A stretch of DNA of 64,000 nt from Osmia lignaria lignaria (GCF_051020975.1 NC_135036.1:3534001-3598000); one strand, 5' to 3'; positions 32,767-45,050 are shown, counted from the first letter of the stretch. A program made the numbers and translations. Notes: generated by a model not told the origin, from the letters alone.

Positions 32767-33801
32767 GTGAACATAGAGACAAATAACGTGCATTATGATC
32801 ATATTCTGCTTTATTATTTTAAAAAATGCAAACGAGCTGCAGATGCACATAAAAAGATATGCCGTGTGTACGGGGAAAATGCCTTAACAGAACGCATATG
32901 CCAAAAGAGGTATGCAAATTTTCGTTCTGGAAATTTCGACGTCAATGATACGCCCCGCGCCGGTCGCCCGACTAAGATTGACTCAAGTGATATTACGGCT
33001 CTAATTGAAGTTAATCCATCCCAAACGGTACGAGAAATTGCTACGACATTAAAAGTGTCCCACACAAGCGTAGAAAATCATTTGCGTTAGCTAGGATACG
33101 TTTCTCGTCTTCATATTTGGGTGCCGCATCAACTAACCGAGGCTAACTTGACCGCACGAATATCCATCTGCGATTCGCTACTGAAACGGCAAGAGAACGA
33201 CCCATTTTTGAAACGAGTGGTAACGGGCGACGAAAAATGGGTCGTCTACGATAATGTAGTGCGAAAACGATCGTGGGGGCACAGCAGCGAACCACCCCAA
33301 ACAACTTCGAAGGCTGGATTGCATCCGAAGAAAATCATGCTCTCCGTATGGTGGGATTGCAAGGGTATTATCTATTACGAACTGTTACCGGTAGGAATCT
33401 CCATTAATTCGACTGTATATTGTTCGCAATTGACAAAATTGGACTGAGCAATACGCACAAAACGTCCAGAATTGGCAAATCGGAAGGGGGTCGTTTTCCA
33501 CCATGACAACGGCAGACCGCATACGTCTTTATCAACGCGGAACGAATTGCTTAGGCTGGACTGGGATCCTTTACCTCATCCGCCATATTCGCCGGACCTT
33601 GCCCCATCGGATTACCACCTGTTCCGGTCGCTTCAAAATTCGATGAACGGGAAAACCTTTAGGGATGAAGAGGCAGTTAAAAACCACCTGGATTGGTTTT
33701 TCGACGATAAGCCACAGACATTTTACGAACGCGGTATAATGAAGTTGGTGAAAAGATGGCAAGAGGTCATTGATAAAGATGGCCAATATATAATTGATTA
33801 A
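32767..33801 (+). pseudogene. Mariner transposase copy 2, two stops
   Basis: Nearly complete DD34D transposase in one frame. HTH region: RAADAHKKICRVYGENALTE and NFDVNDTPRAGRPTKIDSSD. Catalytic domain: RVVTGDEKWVVYDN (first D), VVFHHDNGRPHTS (second D), HPPYSPDLAPSDYHLF (third D). Only two breaks: TAG after VENHLR at 33088-33090 and TGA after KLD at 33445-33447. AATAAA lies at 33815, 14 bases after the stop. A relatively young copy; its terminal repeats were not resolved. Confidence 0.9.
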
Positions 33802-33880
33802 ACAATTACTTATAAATAAAGAAATGAGCTTTCATTCCACTCTAAAAATCGTCAGATGTTTAGGTTCTGCTGTTGTCAGG

Positions 33881-34189
33881 CATTGTTTTTAACAATAAGA
33901 GTTCTGACTTTCTGTCTATGATCAGTTGAAACAGTTCCAGTTAAGACTCCACAGCGAGAGATTCAAAGCATTTTTTACATTGTCATACCTACGTATTTTA
34001 CCTTTATATTTTAGTTTTTGTTCCGTTTTATTCTATATAAGTTGTTTCCTGTATTTGGTTAAGTTACATTTAGTGTTCATACTTAGTTTATTCGTCATTT
34101 CATATTTGGTAAGTACAATAATGCTCAGATATCTATTGCATTAATAATTTTGCGCTGAACGATTGTCCTTTTCTTATTCAAATATCAAA
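33881..34189. other. T-rich spacer
   Basis: The hydrophobic frame at 33926-34144 is a translation of T-rich DNA with no domain. Probably the 5' leader of the Transib copy that follows. Confidence 0.35.
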
Positions 34190-35750
34190 ATGGAGGTTTT
34201 TCGTAAAAACCAAGATTTATTCTTTTCTCTTCATAGTAATTCTAGAGATATGGGTGATTACTCATTTATTTTGGAAAAAATAGGAGAACAAATTGAATTA
34301 TCTGTTGAGAATTCGGAGATATTATCAAAAAGTTTGAAAGTATTTGCCTCCAAATTAAAACGAAAATGGGTGCAGTCCCATTACACAATTGCAACGTTTT
34401 TTAAATGGAATAAATCCTGGTTGGAAAGAGTTTTTCCATATCCAAATTTACTATTAAAATACACTGCAGAAGAAAGGCAATCTTCTTCTAACGTAGAAGA
34501 AACATCATCTGCTAGAGATTTTAAGAATCTTTCTAAAAGTACTAAAAGAAGAAAAACTGCATCATTAGTACAAAATTTTTCTTCTGATGTACTATGTTAT
34601 GCAGCTTTCACTTCTTTGTATAAAAGCGGGCAAAGACGTGCTGCAAAAATAATAAATACCGTTAATGATACGGAAGTAGTTCCTACAGCTACAAAATATA
34701 CTCCTGAACCTATCGCATATAGCAGAGATGAAGCTCTATCACTATTTATTGATGATGATTTTTCCAAAAATACGTACAACTTAATGCGAAAGGGGGCTAA
34801 AATTAGAAACGCAGATATCTATCCTTCTTACGACTGCATCCTTCAATAAAAAAAGAATTGCTATCCATCAGATACTAGTATCACAGTTTCCGATATTTCA
34901 GAATTAGACAATGAAAATATTCCAGATTCATTAATTTTTATATTTAAATGGGGCTGTGATGGGAGCTCCGGTCATTCTGAATAAACAAGCATTTTCAAAT
35001 CCTAATGGTACTGATGAATTCTTATTTGCTATACCTATGCATGGTACCGTTAATTTTAAAATCCGGCATAGATAAACAAATTATATGGAAAAATCCAAGT
35101 CCTGGCTCTACTAGATTTTATAGGCCAATCAAAATAACTTTTGAACATGAAACAAACAATTTAATAGTCAAAGAAACCAAAAAGGTAGAAGAGCAAATTA
35201 AAAACCTAACTCCATTAATTATTACACTGAACGATAAAGAAATAGCAATAAATTATTGTTTTCAATTAACGATGAATGATGGAAAAACTTTAGGAGACGT
35301 TACACAGTCCTCGACTCAATCATGCTCAATATGTAAAGCAACACCAAAAATGATGAGCGACTGGAACATATTAAATGTACAGCCTATCAATACTGATTTT
35401 TATAAATATGGCATATCAGTCCTTCATGCTTGGATTAAAAGTATGGAGTGTATTTTGCACATCTCGTATCGCCTTGAATTCAAGAAATGGCAAGTACCAA
35501 GTGCAGAAGAGAAAACTAAGTACGAAGAAAAGAAGAAGATGATACAACAGAGATTGAAACAAGAATTGAATTAACTGGTAGATGTTCCAAAGCTAGGTTA
35601 TGGCACCACAAGTACGGGAAATGTGGCAAGAAGATTTTTTCAAAATTATGTGATAACATCATCTATTACAGGTGTTAATCAAGATCTCATTAAAAGAATC
35701 GATATAATTTTATCAGCTGTATCAGTAACAGAAAAATTGATTCGAATTTA
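34190..35750 (+). pseudogene. Transib transposase copy 2, truncated
   Basis: MEVFRKNQDLFF opens about 220 residues of N-terminal region (LKRKWVQSHYTIATFFKWNK aligns with LKVKWQQVHRMEERFFNKN of copy 1). After a stop at 34849, IFKWGCDGSSGHSE carries the first catalytic Asp (about 34955). From 35040, KQIIWKNPSPGSTRFYRPI, then LTMNDGKTLGDVTQ (second Asp) and SVLHAWIKSMECILHISYRL. After a stop at 35572 come LGYGTTSTGNVARRFF and SITGVNQDLIKRI, then the copy ends before the catalytic Glu. Too divergent from copy 1 to be a recent sister. Confidence 0.85.
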
Positions 35751-35941
35751 ATTGTTCGCGTTTCGCGGTTTTTTGCATGTTTAGCTCGAGCGGTTAGCTT
35801 TAAATTTGGCGCTGTGCGGAGGTGCATGCGGGGACGTTGTCACGCGGCAATGCGCAAGCGCGAGCGGCGGGTCGGTGGTGGCGGTATATGGCCTGAGGCT
35901 GGTCCCAGGTCCCAGGCATTAAGACCGTGATCGGTACGCTG
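35751..35941. other. GC-rich spacer
   Basis: No gene; GC-rich compared with its surroundings. Confidence 0.3.
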
Positions 35942-36300
35942 CACAGTGGTCCCAAATCGCAAAATCCTGGCCAAAACCTCGAAAATGAATTTTTAGTTGG
36001 GACTATTTTAATAGCTGGGTTGTGCACTCTAATAGTGTGTCTACAGGAAAACCAAGGAGTAAAGGTTTTATTACTTACACCTGGAAAATGGTGAGCGTTC
36101 AATTACCGCGTTCATTCGTCAATCAGTTTTCGTGCAGTGAAATGCAGTGTGCAAGAGCAAAGTGAAAAGTGAATAATTTTAAACAGACTATATTAATTTC
36201 AATTCTGCAAAATGGATGCTGTTCCTAGAAGTAAGTAGAATGTTTATTAGTACTAGTATATTTAAAATAGTTAACGATAACGCTGTATAATAGGGAAATG
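35942..36300 (+). mobile_element. Transib copy 3, 5' end with first exon
   Basis: Starts CACAGTGGTCCCAAATCGCA and shares the pattern CACAGTGG...AAA...GGxCAAAA with the terminal repeat of copy 1. At 36212-36230 is a 19-base start exon (ATG plus five codons plus one base) followed by GTAAGT, the same size and phase as exon 1 of copy 1 at 46416. The rest of the gene is missing. Right border uncertain. Confidence 0.7.
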
Positions 36301-36640
36301 TATTACAAATAATAAAAGGTAAAACTTCACGCGTGAATGTTAAAGATGTAGACTAAAAGTTGCATATTACGCAATATGCAACTTCGGTGGTTGTCCAAAA
36401 CATAAACAAACCTATCGCACGAACATCAACCACCATAATATAAACAGGACTTAGGTATAAAAAGAGCGGAGACAACTTCACTCTCTCATAACGTAAAACT
36501 CCAGTACGGAATCAAGACACCAACAAACGGAGGAGGGCGAAGACCAAGGAACAATTGCACTGCAAACTGGACAGATGGGTGGTTAGCTCAAGGAATACCG
36601 CACCGGGTCCATTATAAAGCCACAGGGACCTTTCCAGCCA
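36301..36640. other. Possible LTR or leader of the BEL gag piece
   Basis: Contains TATAAAAAGAGCGG at about 36457, a TATA-box-like site followed by a likely start region, upstream of the gag fragment. No second copy in the window to prove an LTR. Confidence 0.3.
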
Positions 36641-37322
36641 AACAGCGACACGTTCAACCCTGGACGCGCCAGCTAAACACGAGCCCCGAAGGCAATAGAC
36701 CAGGGAACTTCAATGATAAAGCAACGAGGCAAAAAACATCGGCAACCTGCAGTGACCTACGTCTGGGAGAATGGCTTGCTCCTGGCCCAGATCCCTGACG
36801 ACAACATCGCGACCTGGACGCCGGGTGATAGCCTGAGGAAACGCATTAAGCTGCGCCCAAGCATTTATTCACCAACCTGAAATCAGTCACTCCACGGACC
36901 AGTACCTGAGCAAACAACCCGCAACCCATTAGACTGTAGGGAGCTGAACCGGCTGCGGCGAGAATCAAGGCCGCGTCGCGGTCGTAGTCGCGGCCGAAGT
37001 GACTGTACTGGCGGCCCGTGCATTTTTTTGTCCGCAACCGGAACAATTCGAGGCCTTCTTGACAGCGAAGACAAGAGCGCTAGAAAGGATTGAGCCGCCG
37101 ACAGCAATTCAACCGCCCACTCATGCTCACCCCGCAATGCCCAAGTGGGGGTCAACTGGTCAACGACCAGCCTTGATGGTGCAGTCTCGATCGCAGACAA
37201 GGGCAATTCAGCACGCCTACCCTTGTGACTGCTGTGCAGCAGATCGTTTTATAATCTCCTGCACCAAGTTCAGAGGCATAACCGTTCCTGACAGGAAGCG
37301 ATTCGTACTTGTAAGATTTTAA
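36641..37322 (+). pseudogene. BEL/Pao gag C-terminal fragment
   Basis: The end of the fragment, CDCCAADRFIISCTKFRGIT and VPDRKRFVL, matches the zinc-binding region of BEL/Pao gag (C-x2-C-x4-H/R-x4-C-x-K-F). Upstream, EQFEAFLTAKTRALERIEPP fits the acidic helix before it, and PAVTYVWENGLLLAQIPDDN at about 36753 is an open but unrecognised block. At least two frameshifts separate these parts. It stops before the second zinc knuckle. Confidence 0.6.
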
Positions 37323-37334
37323 ATCAATTTTAAG

Positions 37335-37925
37335 ATGAAGAACACTAAAGTACATTTTTGGAATATTATGCCTTTTTTATTTTAAAAAAGGTAAAAATGC
37401 GGCGGAAACACAAAAGAAGATTTGTGCTGTGCACGGAGAAGATGTGATAAAAATGAATAAACTTGCCGAAAATGGTTTGCTAGGTTCCGTACTGGAAATT
37501 TTGACCTCGATGATGCACCACGTTCAGGGCGGGCAATGGAGGTTGACGACAATAATATCATGACACTAGTTCAACAGAACCCGCGCTATACAACGCGGGA
37601 AATAGCAGAGATACTTAAAATTTCGCAAAGAACTGTTGTGAAACATTTACACAAGCTTGGATATTCCAGTCGTCTCGACGTTTGGGTACCACATACGTTG
37701 TCGGAGAAAATCCTGATGGATCGAATTTCCATATGCTACACTTTGTCAAAACGGAATGAAAGTGATCCATTTTTGAGACGAATAGTCACATGAAAAGTGG
37801 GTATTGTACAATAATATGGTGCGAAAAAGATCTTGGGGCAAACAAAATCAACGCTCATTATCGTCTCCGGAAGGAGACCTCCATCCGAAAAAAGTTATGC
37901 TATGTATATGGTGGGATTACAAGGG
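37335..37925 (+). pseudogene. Mariner copy 3, truncated
   Basis: MKNTKVHFWNIMPFLFYFKK and NAAETQKKICAVHGED start the HTH domain. After a shift near 37470, VDDNNIMTLVQQNPRYTTRE, LHKLGYSSRLDVWVPHTLSE and ESDPFLRRIVT follow. The first catalytic block is damaged (GDE lost near 37791) and the copy ends at HPKKVMLCIWWDYKGI. Confidence 0.8.
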
Positions 37926-37964
37926 AATAAAAGAGATATTTGCGATATACATCTCAAACGATAT

Positions 37965-38110
37965 GAAATCAACTCTTCTTCGAAACAAATTATCACTGGT
38001 GATGAAAAATAGATTGTGTACAGTAACATCAATCGCTGAATCACCAGTTTTAAAACAATATCGAAGTGGAATGATCACCAAATGATGACTTTTGGTCATC
38101 TTTATGAATC
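37965..38110 (+). pseudogene. Second mariner shard
   Basis: Read in the right frame, the DNA near 37990-38030 gives IITGDEK-stop-IVYSNI, repeating the first-Asp block already seen damaged in the neighbouring copy 3, so this is a piece of another mariner. Confidence 0.55.
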
Positions 38111-38305
38111 ACATCCGTGTTTGTGGAAATCTGATTTATCAGATTATAAAAATCGTGATAAACGACAAAGTGCATTATAGAAAATATTATAACATAAACG
38201 AAAATTCCTAATTTTACATTAGTTGAATGTAAAAATAAAATAAAAAATCTGCGTTCGCATTATTGTCAAGCACTGAACTCGAATGAAACGCGTTGGTACA
38301 TCCGA
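38111..38305. other. AT-rich spacer
   Basis: Nothing recognised. Confidence 0.3.
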
Positions 38306-38800
38306 TTTACAGTTAGGAACAAAAGTATTGACACACCTGGCTCTTCATTATAGAAACGCATATAAATCAAAGAAAAAGCACAGAATTAGATTAATTCTTT
38401 TTATTAATTATAACTATTAAGTTTATAGTTTGAGAATATTACAAATATATTTATATTAATTAATTGCAAAACCAAGAAGAATAATAAAATGCACATTAAC
38501 GGCAGTTTTCAATGCAACAAAAGTATTGGCACATTGAAATGAAATGCTTTTGTGTAGGATCTAGATTGAAACTTTTATTAGGTTGGTACACTGTTTCTTT
38601 CCGGGGAACTCCCTGATTTATTTGTTTACTCGTTATTCAATTATTTACAAAAGCTAACGTGAAAACGTGCAAAATGGAGCACAAAGGAAAAGAAACGACT
38701 GTTGCTGAGCGAAAAATTATTTTACATTTGTTTAATGAGGGGCATTCATATTCGTATATAGGAAATATGGATAACAGAAGTCATTTTACAATTAGAAGTA
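38306..38800 (+). pseudogene. Tc1-like element, 5' end and transposase start
   Basis: ACAGTTAGGAACAAAAGTAT near 38310 and CAACAAAAGTATTGGCACAT near 38515 look like the outer and inner transposase-binding repeats of a Tc1 element. The ORF (MEHKGKETTVAERKIILHLF and YIGNMDNRSHFTIRST) is the N-terminal HTH of a Tc1-like transposase. It is cut at 38800 by a MITE and does not resume after it. Confidence 0.7.
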
Positions 38801-39265
38801 CAGTAATGCTTCGAAATAAGCAAGTGGCTCGGGACCGAACAGTTGCTTATTTCAAAGCAGGTAGCTATTCGGCTTGACTTTGTTCTCGAAACGGGACGAT
38901 AGAGAACGCGAGAAACGAGTGAGAGATCCGCGGCAAAACATAAAGTGATCGGCCGAGCAGCGATGTTATTTTTTGGACAAGGATAGAATATAACATGCCC
39001 TCTCATTCTCGCACTATGCTTTATTTCGAAGCAAGTATACGAGACTGAGAAAGCATTATATATATTCCATCCTGCTTCTACTAACCGATGTCACTGCTCA
39101 GTCGAGCGTGAAATTTATTACCCTAAACATCGGCTTCGCGCTTTCATGGACCTCTCACTCGTTTCTCGTACCTCTCACTTTGCGGGGGACTTCAAACAAA
39201 GAAGAGGAGATAGCGACTTGCTTATTTCGAAGCAGAGACCACTTGCTTATTTCGAAGCATTACTG
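38801..39265. mobile_element. MITE C, copy 1
   Basis: 465 bases with inverted ends CAGTAATGCTTCGAAATAAG / its inverse CTTATTTCGAAGCATTACTG, each next to TA. Internal copies of GCTTATTTCGAAGCA occur at several places (38850, 39030, 39220). No transposase. Same family as 60555-61228. Inserted in the Tc1-like gene. Confidence 0.9.
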
Positions 39266-39645
39266 TATTATTAAACGGTTTATTGAACTATAGTTAATTC
39301 CCGCACCAATCACCCTACACGACGCCTCGAGCCTGCACAGATCGCACAAGAATACGCCCGCCATAAGCCAAGCGAACTTACAGCAGCGTCCTTCAATCAC
39401 CGATCAGTCCAGCCAAGATCCGCCCCGTCACAGAGGCTTGCAATTGGATGACCGGAGTGTGAACCCGATATAATGAGCAAAATAAAATAGAATGAGTAAA
39501 GCCAAAACAAGCAACAGGATGTGAATAACAAAAATTGTTTGACATATTAAAATACCATATCATTATAAATAAAATATTATACCAATGAAAGAAAGTTAAA
39601 TACCGCTAATATGATAATGTATAAATAACTGACTGAAATGCCAAA
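39266..39645. other. Unassigned sequence
   Basis: No gene seen; may contain the 5' region of the LINE that follows. Confidence 0.3.
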
Positions 39646-39649
39646 CAGT

Positions 39650-40911
39650 GAACGTAAGTTAACTTAACGTAACCACTCCGATATCGTGGTGATCAGCGAA
39701 CCATACCGCCCACGGCCAGAATGGCATACAGATCCGAGCGGAACCCTAAGCGTATGCTGCGTGTAATGAACACCGCCAACCGTTGAGCTAGGTATGATAC
39801 GCAAGCTACTCACACCTCCGATGGCTGCGTTTGCCTAGAGAGCCCCGATTTTATTATACTGGGATGTTATTTCTCCCCTTCCCTAACAATGGCCATCTAC
39901 GAAGGCCAATTAGACGGCTTGGCGACCAGAATCGCGTCATCCACCAAACCCACAATCATAGTCGAAGATTTTAACGCGCGCTCCATACAATGGGGATCAG
40001 ATCGCACCGATGCACGCGGATACTGACTGCTTCATGTCTGCGAACAAACTCGCCTAATTCCCGTAAACAGCAAAGGAGGACCCTCCTTCATCCGCAATCA
40101 CCAGCAGTCACGAATTGACGCAATGGCGTACAGTCGCGAGCTAAGATCACGCTTAAACCATTCGTTCGTGTCAGAAAAATATACCGGTTCCGACCACAAT
40201 TATTTAGTACATCGCTTTGCCACCGTGCGCACTTTCGCGCCCTCCTCCATGAATTCCGCGTGGAATGTACAATATGGACCACCAGACAAGGAAGAATGGG
40301 CCTCAATAATTGCCGTCAACCTATCCCTGCCGCCGGAAACACCACCCAGGATTCGAGAACGAACAATTTTTAGATTTGAAAGCACAGCAGATATAGACAC
40401 CGTCATATTGGAGTTAGAGTCATGGTATGAAACAGCGCGAATACCGAGATCCCCGAATCCCACCAAAAAACGAAAATATGTATCCTGGTGGAATAGAGAA
40501 ATATCGAGGCTTAGATTAGACGCGGCACGATCACGCGCAAAATGGCGACGCGCAGATGCGCGCGTATCAAACGACCCTCAACACCCCTTGTATCAGCGCG
40601 TGGTGACCGACCGCCGTGCTCTTATTAAAGCCATTCGACAAAGCAAAGATGCCTCATGGTCCGAAATTATTGACGAAATAGCCCGTTATCCATGGGGCAA
40701 ACCCTATAAAGCGGTAATGAAACGATTAAAAGGGAATACCCCATTAATACGCCTAAACGAAACTGAATTTAAAACAGCCGTATCACAATTATTCGGGACC
40801 GAACCTCCAACAACAGTCGCAGACGAACCAAACCTTCGGCCAGCGCCCGCGACCCATACCAATACCGAATCCACAACCGCTGCCACCCTTACAACTACCG
40901 CGCGCATCTGA
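39650..40911 (+). pseudogene. R1-like LINE endonuclease
   Basis: DIVVISEPYRPRPEWHTDPS (about 39680), then in other frames MAIYEGQLDGLATRIASSTK and IIVEDFNARSIQWGS (normally GDFNA; the G is E here), RLIPVNSKGGPSFIR, SRIDAMAY and the His block YTGSDHNYLV near 40185. Together these are the apurinic-type endonuclease of the R1 clade. Breaks include a TGA at 40023-40025 and shifts before 39890. From 40300 the frame is the linker toward RT. Confidence 0.8.
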
Positions 40912-41079
40912 ACACCGAGCCCGCAGCCCGGACCCAGCAATGCCACCCCAAGACGCCCAGCCTCCACAGGCTTAAATGCCCCGTCTACCACCAATCGAGC
41001 AGCAACCACAACAAACACGCACCCTTCCCCATTATACACAGAACCAGCCCCCAGGTAAAGCCCGGAGAATCCGCAAAGA

Positions 41080-42850
41080 CACTACCCGTTCAGTGCCCGC
41101 GAAGTCGCTAAAGCCCTCGCAAAAATGTCCCTGGGGAAAGCACCCGGTCGCGATGGAATAACCGGAGAGACCCTCCAACCATATACAGATTGGCACCAGA
41201 ATGCGTGCGTGACCTGTTTAACGCCTGCTACCGCCTAGGATACTTCCCAACTTCCTGGAAAGTCGGTCGCTTGGTACTAATACCAAAGCCAGAAAACCTT
41301 TTAACTAGTTTTCTGATCTACGCCCTCTCTGTATGCAATCGAACTTCGGCAGAGGTTTCGAGTATGCCCTGCGCGGACATCTAGAAGAGGCCGTAATCAA
41401 CTCCGGAGATTTATCCCCTCGTCAATTCGGTTTCCGTCGAAAGCGATCCACAATGCAAGCGATGAACGTAGTCATTTCTGAGTGGAATCGCGCCCGTCAA
41501 TATGCGTACCATTGCCTATTAATTGGACTTCACGTAAGAAACGCTTTTAATACCGTTCGCTGGAAAAATACCATATCTGCAGCTCGCCGCCGTAACTTCC
41601 CACCTCCCCTGATAGCGATGCTGCAAAATTATCTAAGCAATCGATTCGTAGGTACCACAGTGCCCGATGGTACATGGATAGAACAGGAGGTATTCGCCGG
41701 CGTTCCACAAGGATCAGTGCTGTGACCATTCCTGTGAAATTTGGCCTATGATTCCATTCTAGAAGTCACACTACCTCACAACGTAATAACTATCGCATTT
41801 GCGGATGACCTCGCCCTAATCATACTAGCTATACTAAGCGAAATACGGGAAAAAGCCGAAGAAGCATTGCAACGACTCGATGCCTGGTATCGCCAAAACG
41901 GTCTAAGGATAGCAACGCACAAGGCCGAGGCCGTCCTCCTGACGAGCCGCCGAATACCCGCCGGCTTAGTTTTACAACACGAAACCTCCGTAATACACAC
42001 CAATTTTTCCATGCGATATTTAGGCGTAATGTTCAGCAACACTCGCACATTCCGCGGCCATTTAACAAAAGTTACCAATAAAGCTACAAAAGTTGCCCAA
42101 AATCTATCCTGGCTCCTGCCCAACATACGCGGAAGAGGATATGGACCTCGTATATTATATTACCGCGTTATAGAGTCAATCGTACTGTACGCCACATCGG
42201 TGTGGCATGAAGCTGTAAAATATAAGAACATGGTCCGTAATCTACTGTCAACGCAAAAACTAAGTCTGATACGCGTAGCCCGTTCGTATCGAACCGTATC
42301 ACACGATGCCCTAACAGTCCTAATCGGCTGCATGCCCTGGCACCTAGTAGTACAAATACGCCACCAACTCTTCGGCTTCAAAGCTGAAACAATAGAAGAG
42401 CACAACGAATATATAGCCGCCGTGCAAGGGGAGGCCTATGCCAATTGGCAGCGCCATGGGAACATCACACCCAACGGTGCATGAACCCGCCGCTTAATAA
42501 CCAATATAGGGCAGCGGATAAAAAAGAAAGGACCACTGCATTTAAATTATTACCTGACCCAAGTTCTAACCAATCACGGATGCTTCGCCTCATTTCTATA
42601 TCGAATTGATCGCAGCAGCACACCTAATGCTGGTTTTGCAACCCTCCCGCAATCGATGATGCGGAACACACCGTATTCCATTGCGATCGATAGGCTGCTG
42701 AACGGGCGCGCGTAACAGTGGAAGTAGGAGTATTATACCCAGAAACCCTAATTGATTGCATCCTGGATGGAAACCGACGAATAACTTTACTAACGTACTT
42801 AGCGGAAATACTAACGTACAGGCTTTATACCAAAAATCGAAATACATCCA
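41080..42850 (+). pseudogene. R1-like LINE reverse transcriptase and C-terminus
   Basis: APGRDGITGETLQP near 41140 and APECVRDLFNACYRLGYFPT, WKVGRLVLIPKPE start RT. From 41380, LSPRQFGFRRKRSTMQAMN, GLHVRNAFNTVRW and VPQGSVL follow. The catalytic FADDLALI block is at 41798. The C-terminal region (RYLGVMFSNTRTFRGHLTKV, ARSYRTVSHDALTVLIGCMP) is typical of R1 elements. Frameshifts near 41320 and a TGA at 41723 break it, and the final Cys-His motif is not clear. No poly(A) tail is seen before gypsy sequence starts at about 42860. Confidence 0.85.
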
Positions 42851-42859
42851 CAATTATAC

Positions 42860-43340
42860 ATGGGAAACGCCGTAGTAACAAACAGAACTGGCATAGCCTT
42901 CCTTCATGCAACAAATGTCTCCTCCGAAGACATCAAAATTCAAATGCCTACCTTACAATTGGAACCATACGAAGAAATAAAAATAGAAGAAGAAGAAGAA
43001 GAAGCACCATCAGATTCTACCGAACGCATCACTACACTATTTGCATCACTACGCCTGGAACATTTAAATAAAGAAGAAAAATCAAGCATAAAGAATTTAA
43101 TTTCAAACAACGCTGACAGATTCTATTTAAACGAAGACGAACTTGGAGCGACAAACAAAATTTTCCATCAAATAATCACAACTGACGAAGTTCCAGTTAA
43201 CGTAAAACAATATAGATATCCACAAGCGTTAAAAGAAGAAGTAAATAGACAAGTCAATGAATTACTAGAAAAAGATATCATCGAACATTCAACATCACCT
43301 TACAATTCTCCAATTTGGATAGTTCCAAAAAAGGAAAAAT
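42860..43340 (+). pseudogene. Gypsy pol segment 1 of the mosaic (before and start of RT)
   Basis: LRLEHLNKEEKSSIKNLISN, FHQIITTDEVPVNVKQYRYP and NELLEKDIIEHSTSPYNSPI followed by WIVPKK are the linker and first RT block of insect gypsy (17.6-like) elements. The frame is undamaged. At about 43340, right after the WIVPKK block, gypsy sequence ends without an LTR and an unrelated sequence starts. The rest of RT and RNase H is missing. Confidence 0.85.
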
Positions 43341-44261
43341 CTTTATGTGACATTAATTGGTTGTGTTCGTCCTGTGTTTGTCTTGTTATTGACTCATTCT
43401 GTACGCTTTCTACAATCAATCCAATCTAGGTTTCATTTCTTTCCTTTAATTCCTTGAATTTTATCATGGCAAATCACAAAGACTTGACAAAGGAGATGAC
43501 TCCTATTTCATATTCCGAGGATATTCTCGAATGTTGTACAGAAGATGTGACAGGGGAGATTCATACCCCAGGGCTGCAATATCTTGATGCTGAAGATTTA
43601 AGTCAGGTGTATGGCGTGAATCCAGAGACCCTTGAGAAATCTAAAGAACTCCTTGAGCAACGGTCTCTAAGAGCAACTGAGAGCCAGACGTTCCAAAATC
43701 CCAAATTCTAAATCGGGCTAAGGGTGATCAAGTCATGCGTCCCTCATTTGGATCATCTTCACCGCGTTTATGGAGTACTGAAGTAGAAACCAATCCTGAA
43801 CCTCCTCTCAATGATCCTCGATACTCTGCTGCACAGCAAGGGGACACCGGAAGAATTCAACCTAGGGCTCGAGGAGGAGCAGAAGATGAATTTCCTCTTC
43901 AGCCAGGTCCTTCTACTCTAAAGAAAAAGATTCCCAAGAAGGTCCCTGGTCCTCAAATGGAAGGATCTAAATCTGCGATATCATCTCCTTGAGCACAACT
44001 TCCCCCAATGAAAGCTCCAGAAACCATCGATGAATTATTTGTTAAGCTCCATCAACAATTAGATCCCTTAGATCCCTATCCGCGCCAGATGACGAATTTC
44101 CTTCAGTCGGTATTTGACTATCCCAATGTTAGCTTGAGGAAATTCTGGAATGAATACCGAGTTGAAATAAATGTTTGGATAGACTCCGCTCAACAGGATG
44201 TACTAATGGGCATCTTAGCTGCGATCCCTTATGGCCGAATTGCAGTTAGCATGCTATTTAA
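43341..44261 (+). pseudogene. Phosphoprotein-like gene, segment 1 (possible endogenous viral element)
   Basis: Non-gypsy sequence with a leader and an ATG at 43466 (MANHKDLTKEMTPISYSEDI). An acidic N-terminal region is followed, after a shift near 43700, by a Pro/Gly-rich low-complexity part (GPSTLKKKIPKKVPGPQ) and, after a TGA at 43990, by a more structured block (TIDELFVKLHQQLDPLDPYP). I do not recognise the protein. The acidic N-terminus, disordered linker and later coiled coil resemble phosphoproteins of negative-strand RNA viruses; that is inference. It ends at a gypsy junction near 44262. Confidence 0.45.
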
Positions 44262-45050
44262 AGGAATCAAGAAAACTTACCACAGAATCAGGAATAATTA
44301 TTATTGGAAGAACATGAAAAAGGAAATCACTGATTACATTAGAACTTGCATTAGCTGTCAGAAAGTAAAACTAGTAAGGATGAAAAATAAAGAACAAATG
44401 GTCATCACTGACACCCCAATTGATGCATTTGGTAAAATATCTTTAGACATATTAGGACCATTACCAATAACTACAACAGGAAACAGTTATATACTTACCA
44501 TCCAGGATAACTTGACCAAATACTCAGCTGCAATACCCTTAGTATCAACCACATCTGAAGAAGTAGCAAGAGTTTTTACAGAACACTTCATATGCAAATT
44601 TGGTAGTCCAAAAGCCATACTTACAGACCAGGGTACATGTTTCACAGGATCATTAATGAAGAAATTAGCTAAAGCCTTCCAAATCAAAACATACAGAACA
44701 TCTTCATTCCATCCACAATCAAATGGATTACTAGAAAGAAGCCATCATGTTTTAATTGAATATTTAAAACATTATATCTCAAAAGAAAAACATTGGGGCG
44801 AATGGTTACCACAAGCGATGTTTTCCTATAACACCAGCATCCACGAAGGAACAAAATTCACACCACACGAATTAGTTTTCGGGAAGAAAGCTCGTCAACC
44901 ATCAAGTATTAAACCGATTGATAATTTAAAAACATACCCCGATTATATTGAAAAACTAATTCAAACACTGCACAATTTACGAGAAATAGCAAAATCAAAT
45001 TTGGAAAAAGAAAAACACAGACAAAAACATTATTACGACAGAAAAATTGC
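44262..45050 (+). pseudogene. Gypsy integrase segment of the mosaic
   Basis: Starts in the zinc finger (KKTYHRIRNNYYWKNMKKEI, RTCISCQK; the HH half is missing) and continues without any break through FGKISLDILGPLP (first D), AILTDQGTCFTGS (second D), FHPQSNGLLERSHH (catalytic E) and FSYNTSIHEGTKFTPHELVF. It stops at KHYYDRKIA, before the C-terminal domain. No LTR lies on either side; both borders are direct joins to the phosphoprotein-like gene. It is colinear with the gypsy segment at 42860. Confidence 0.9.
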
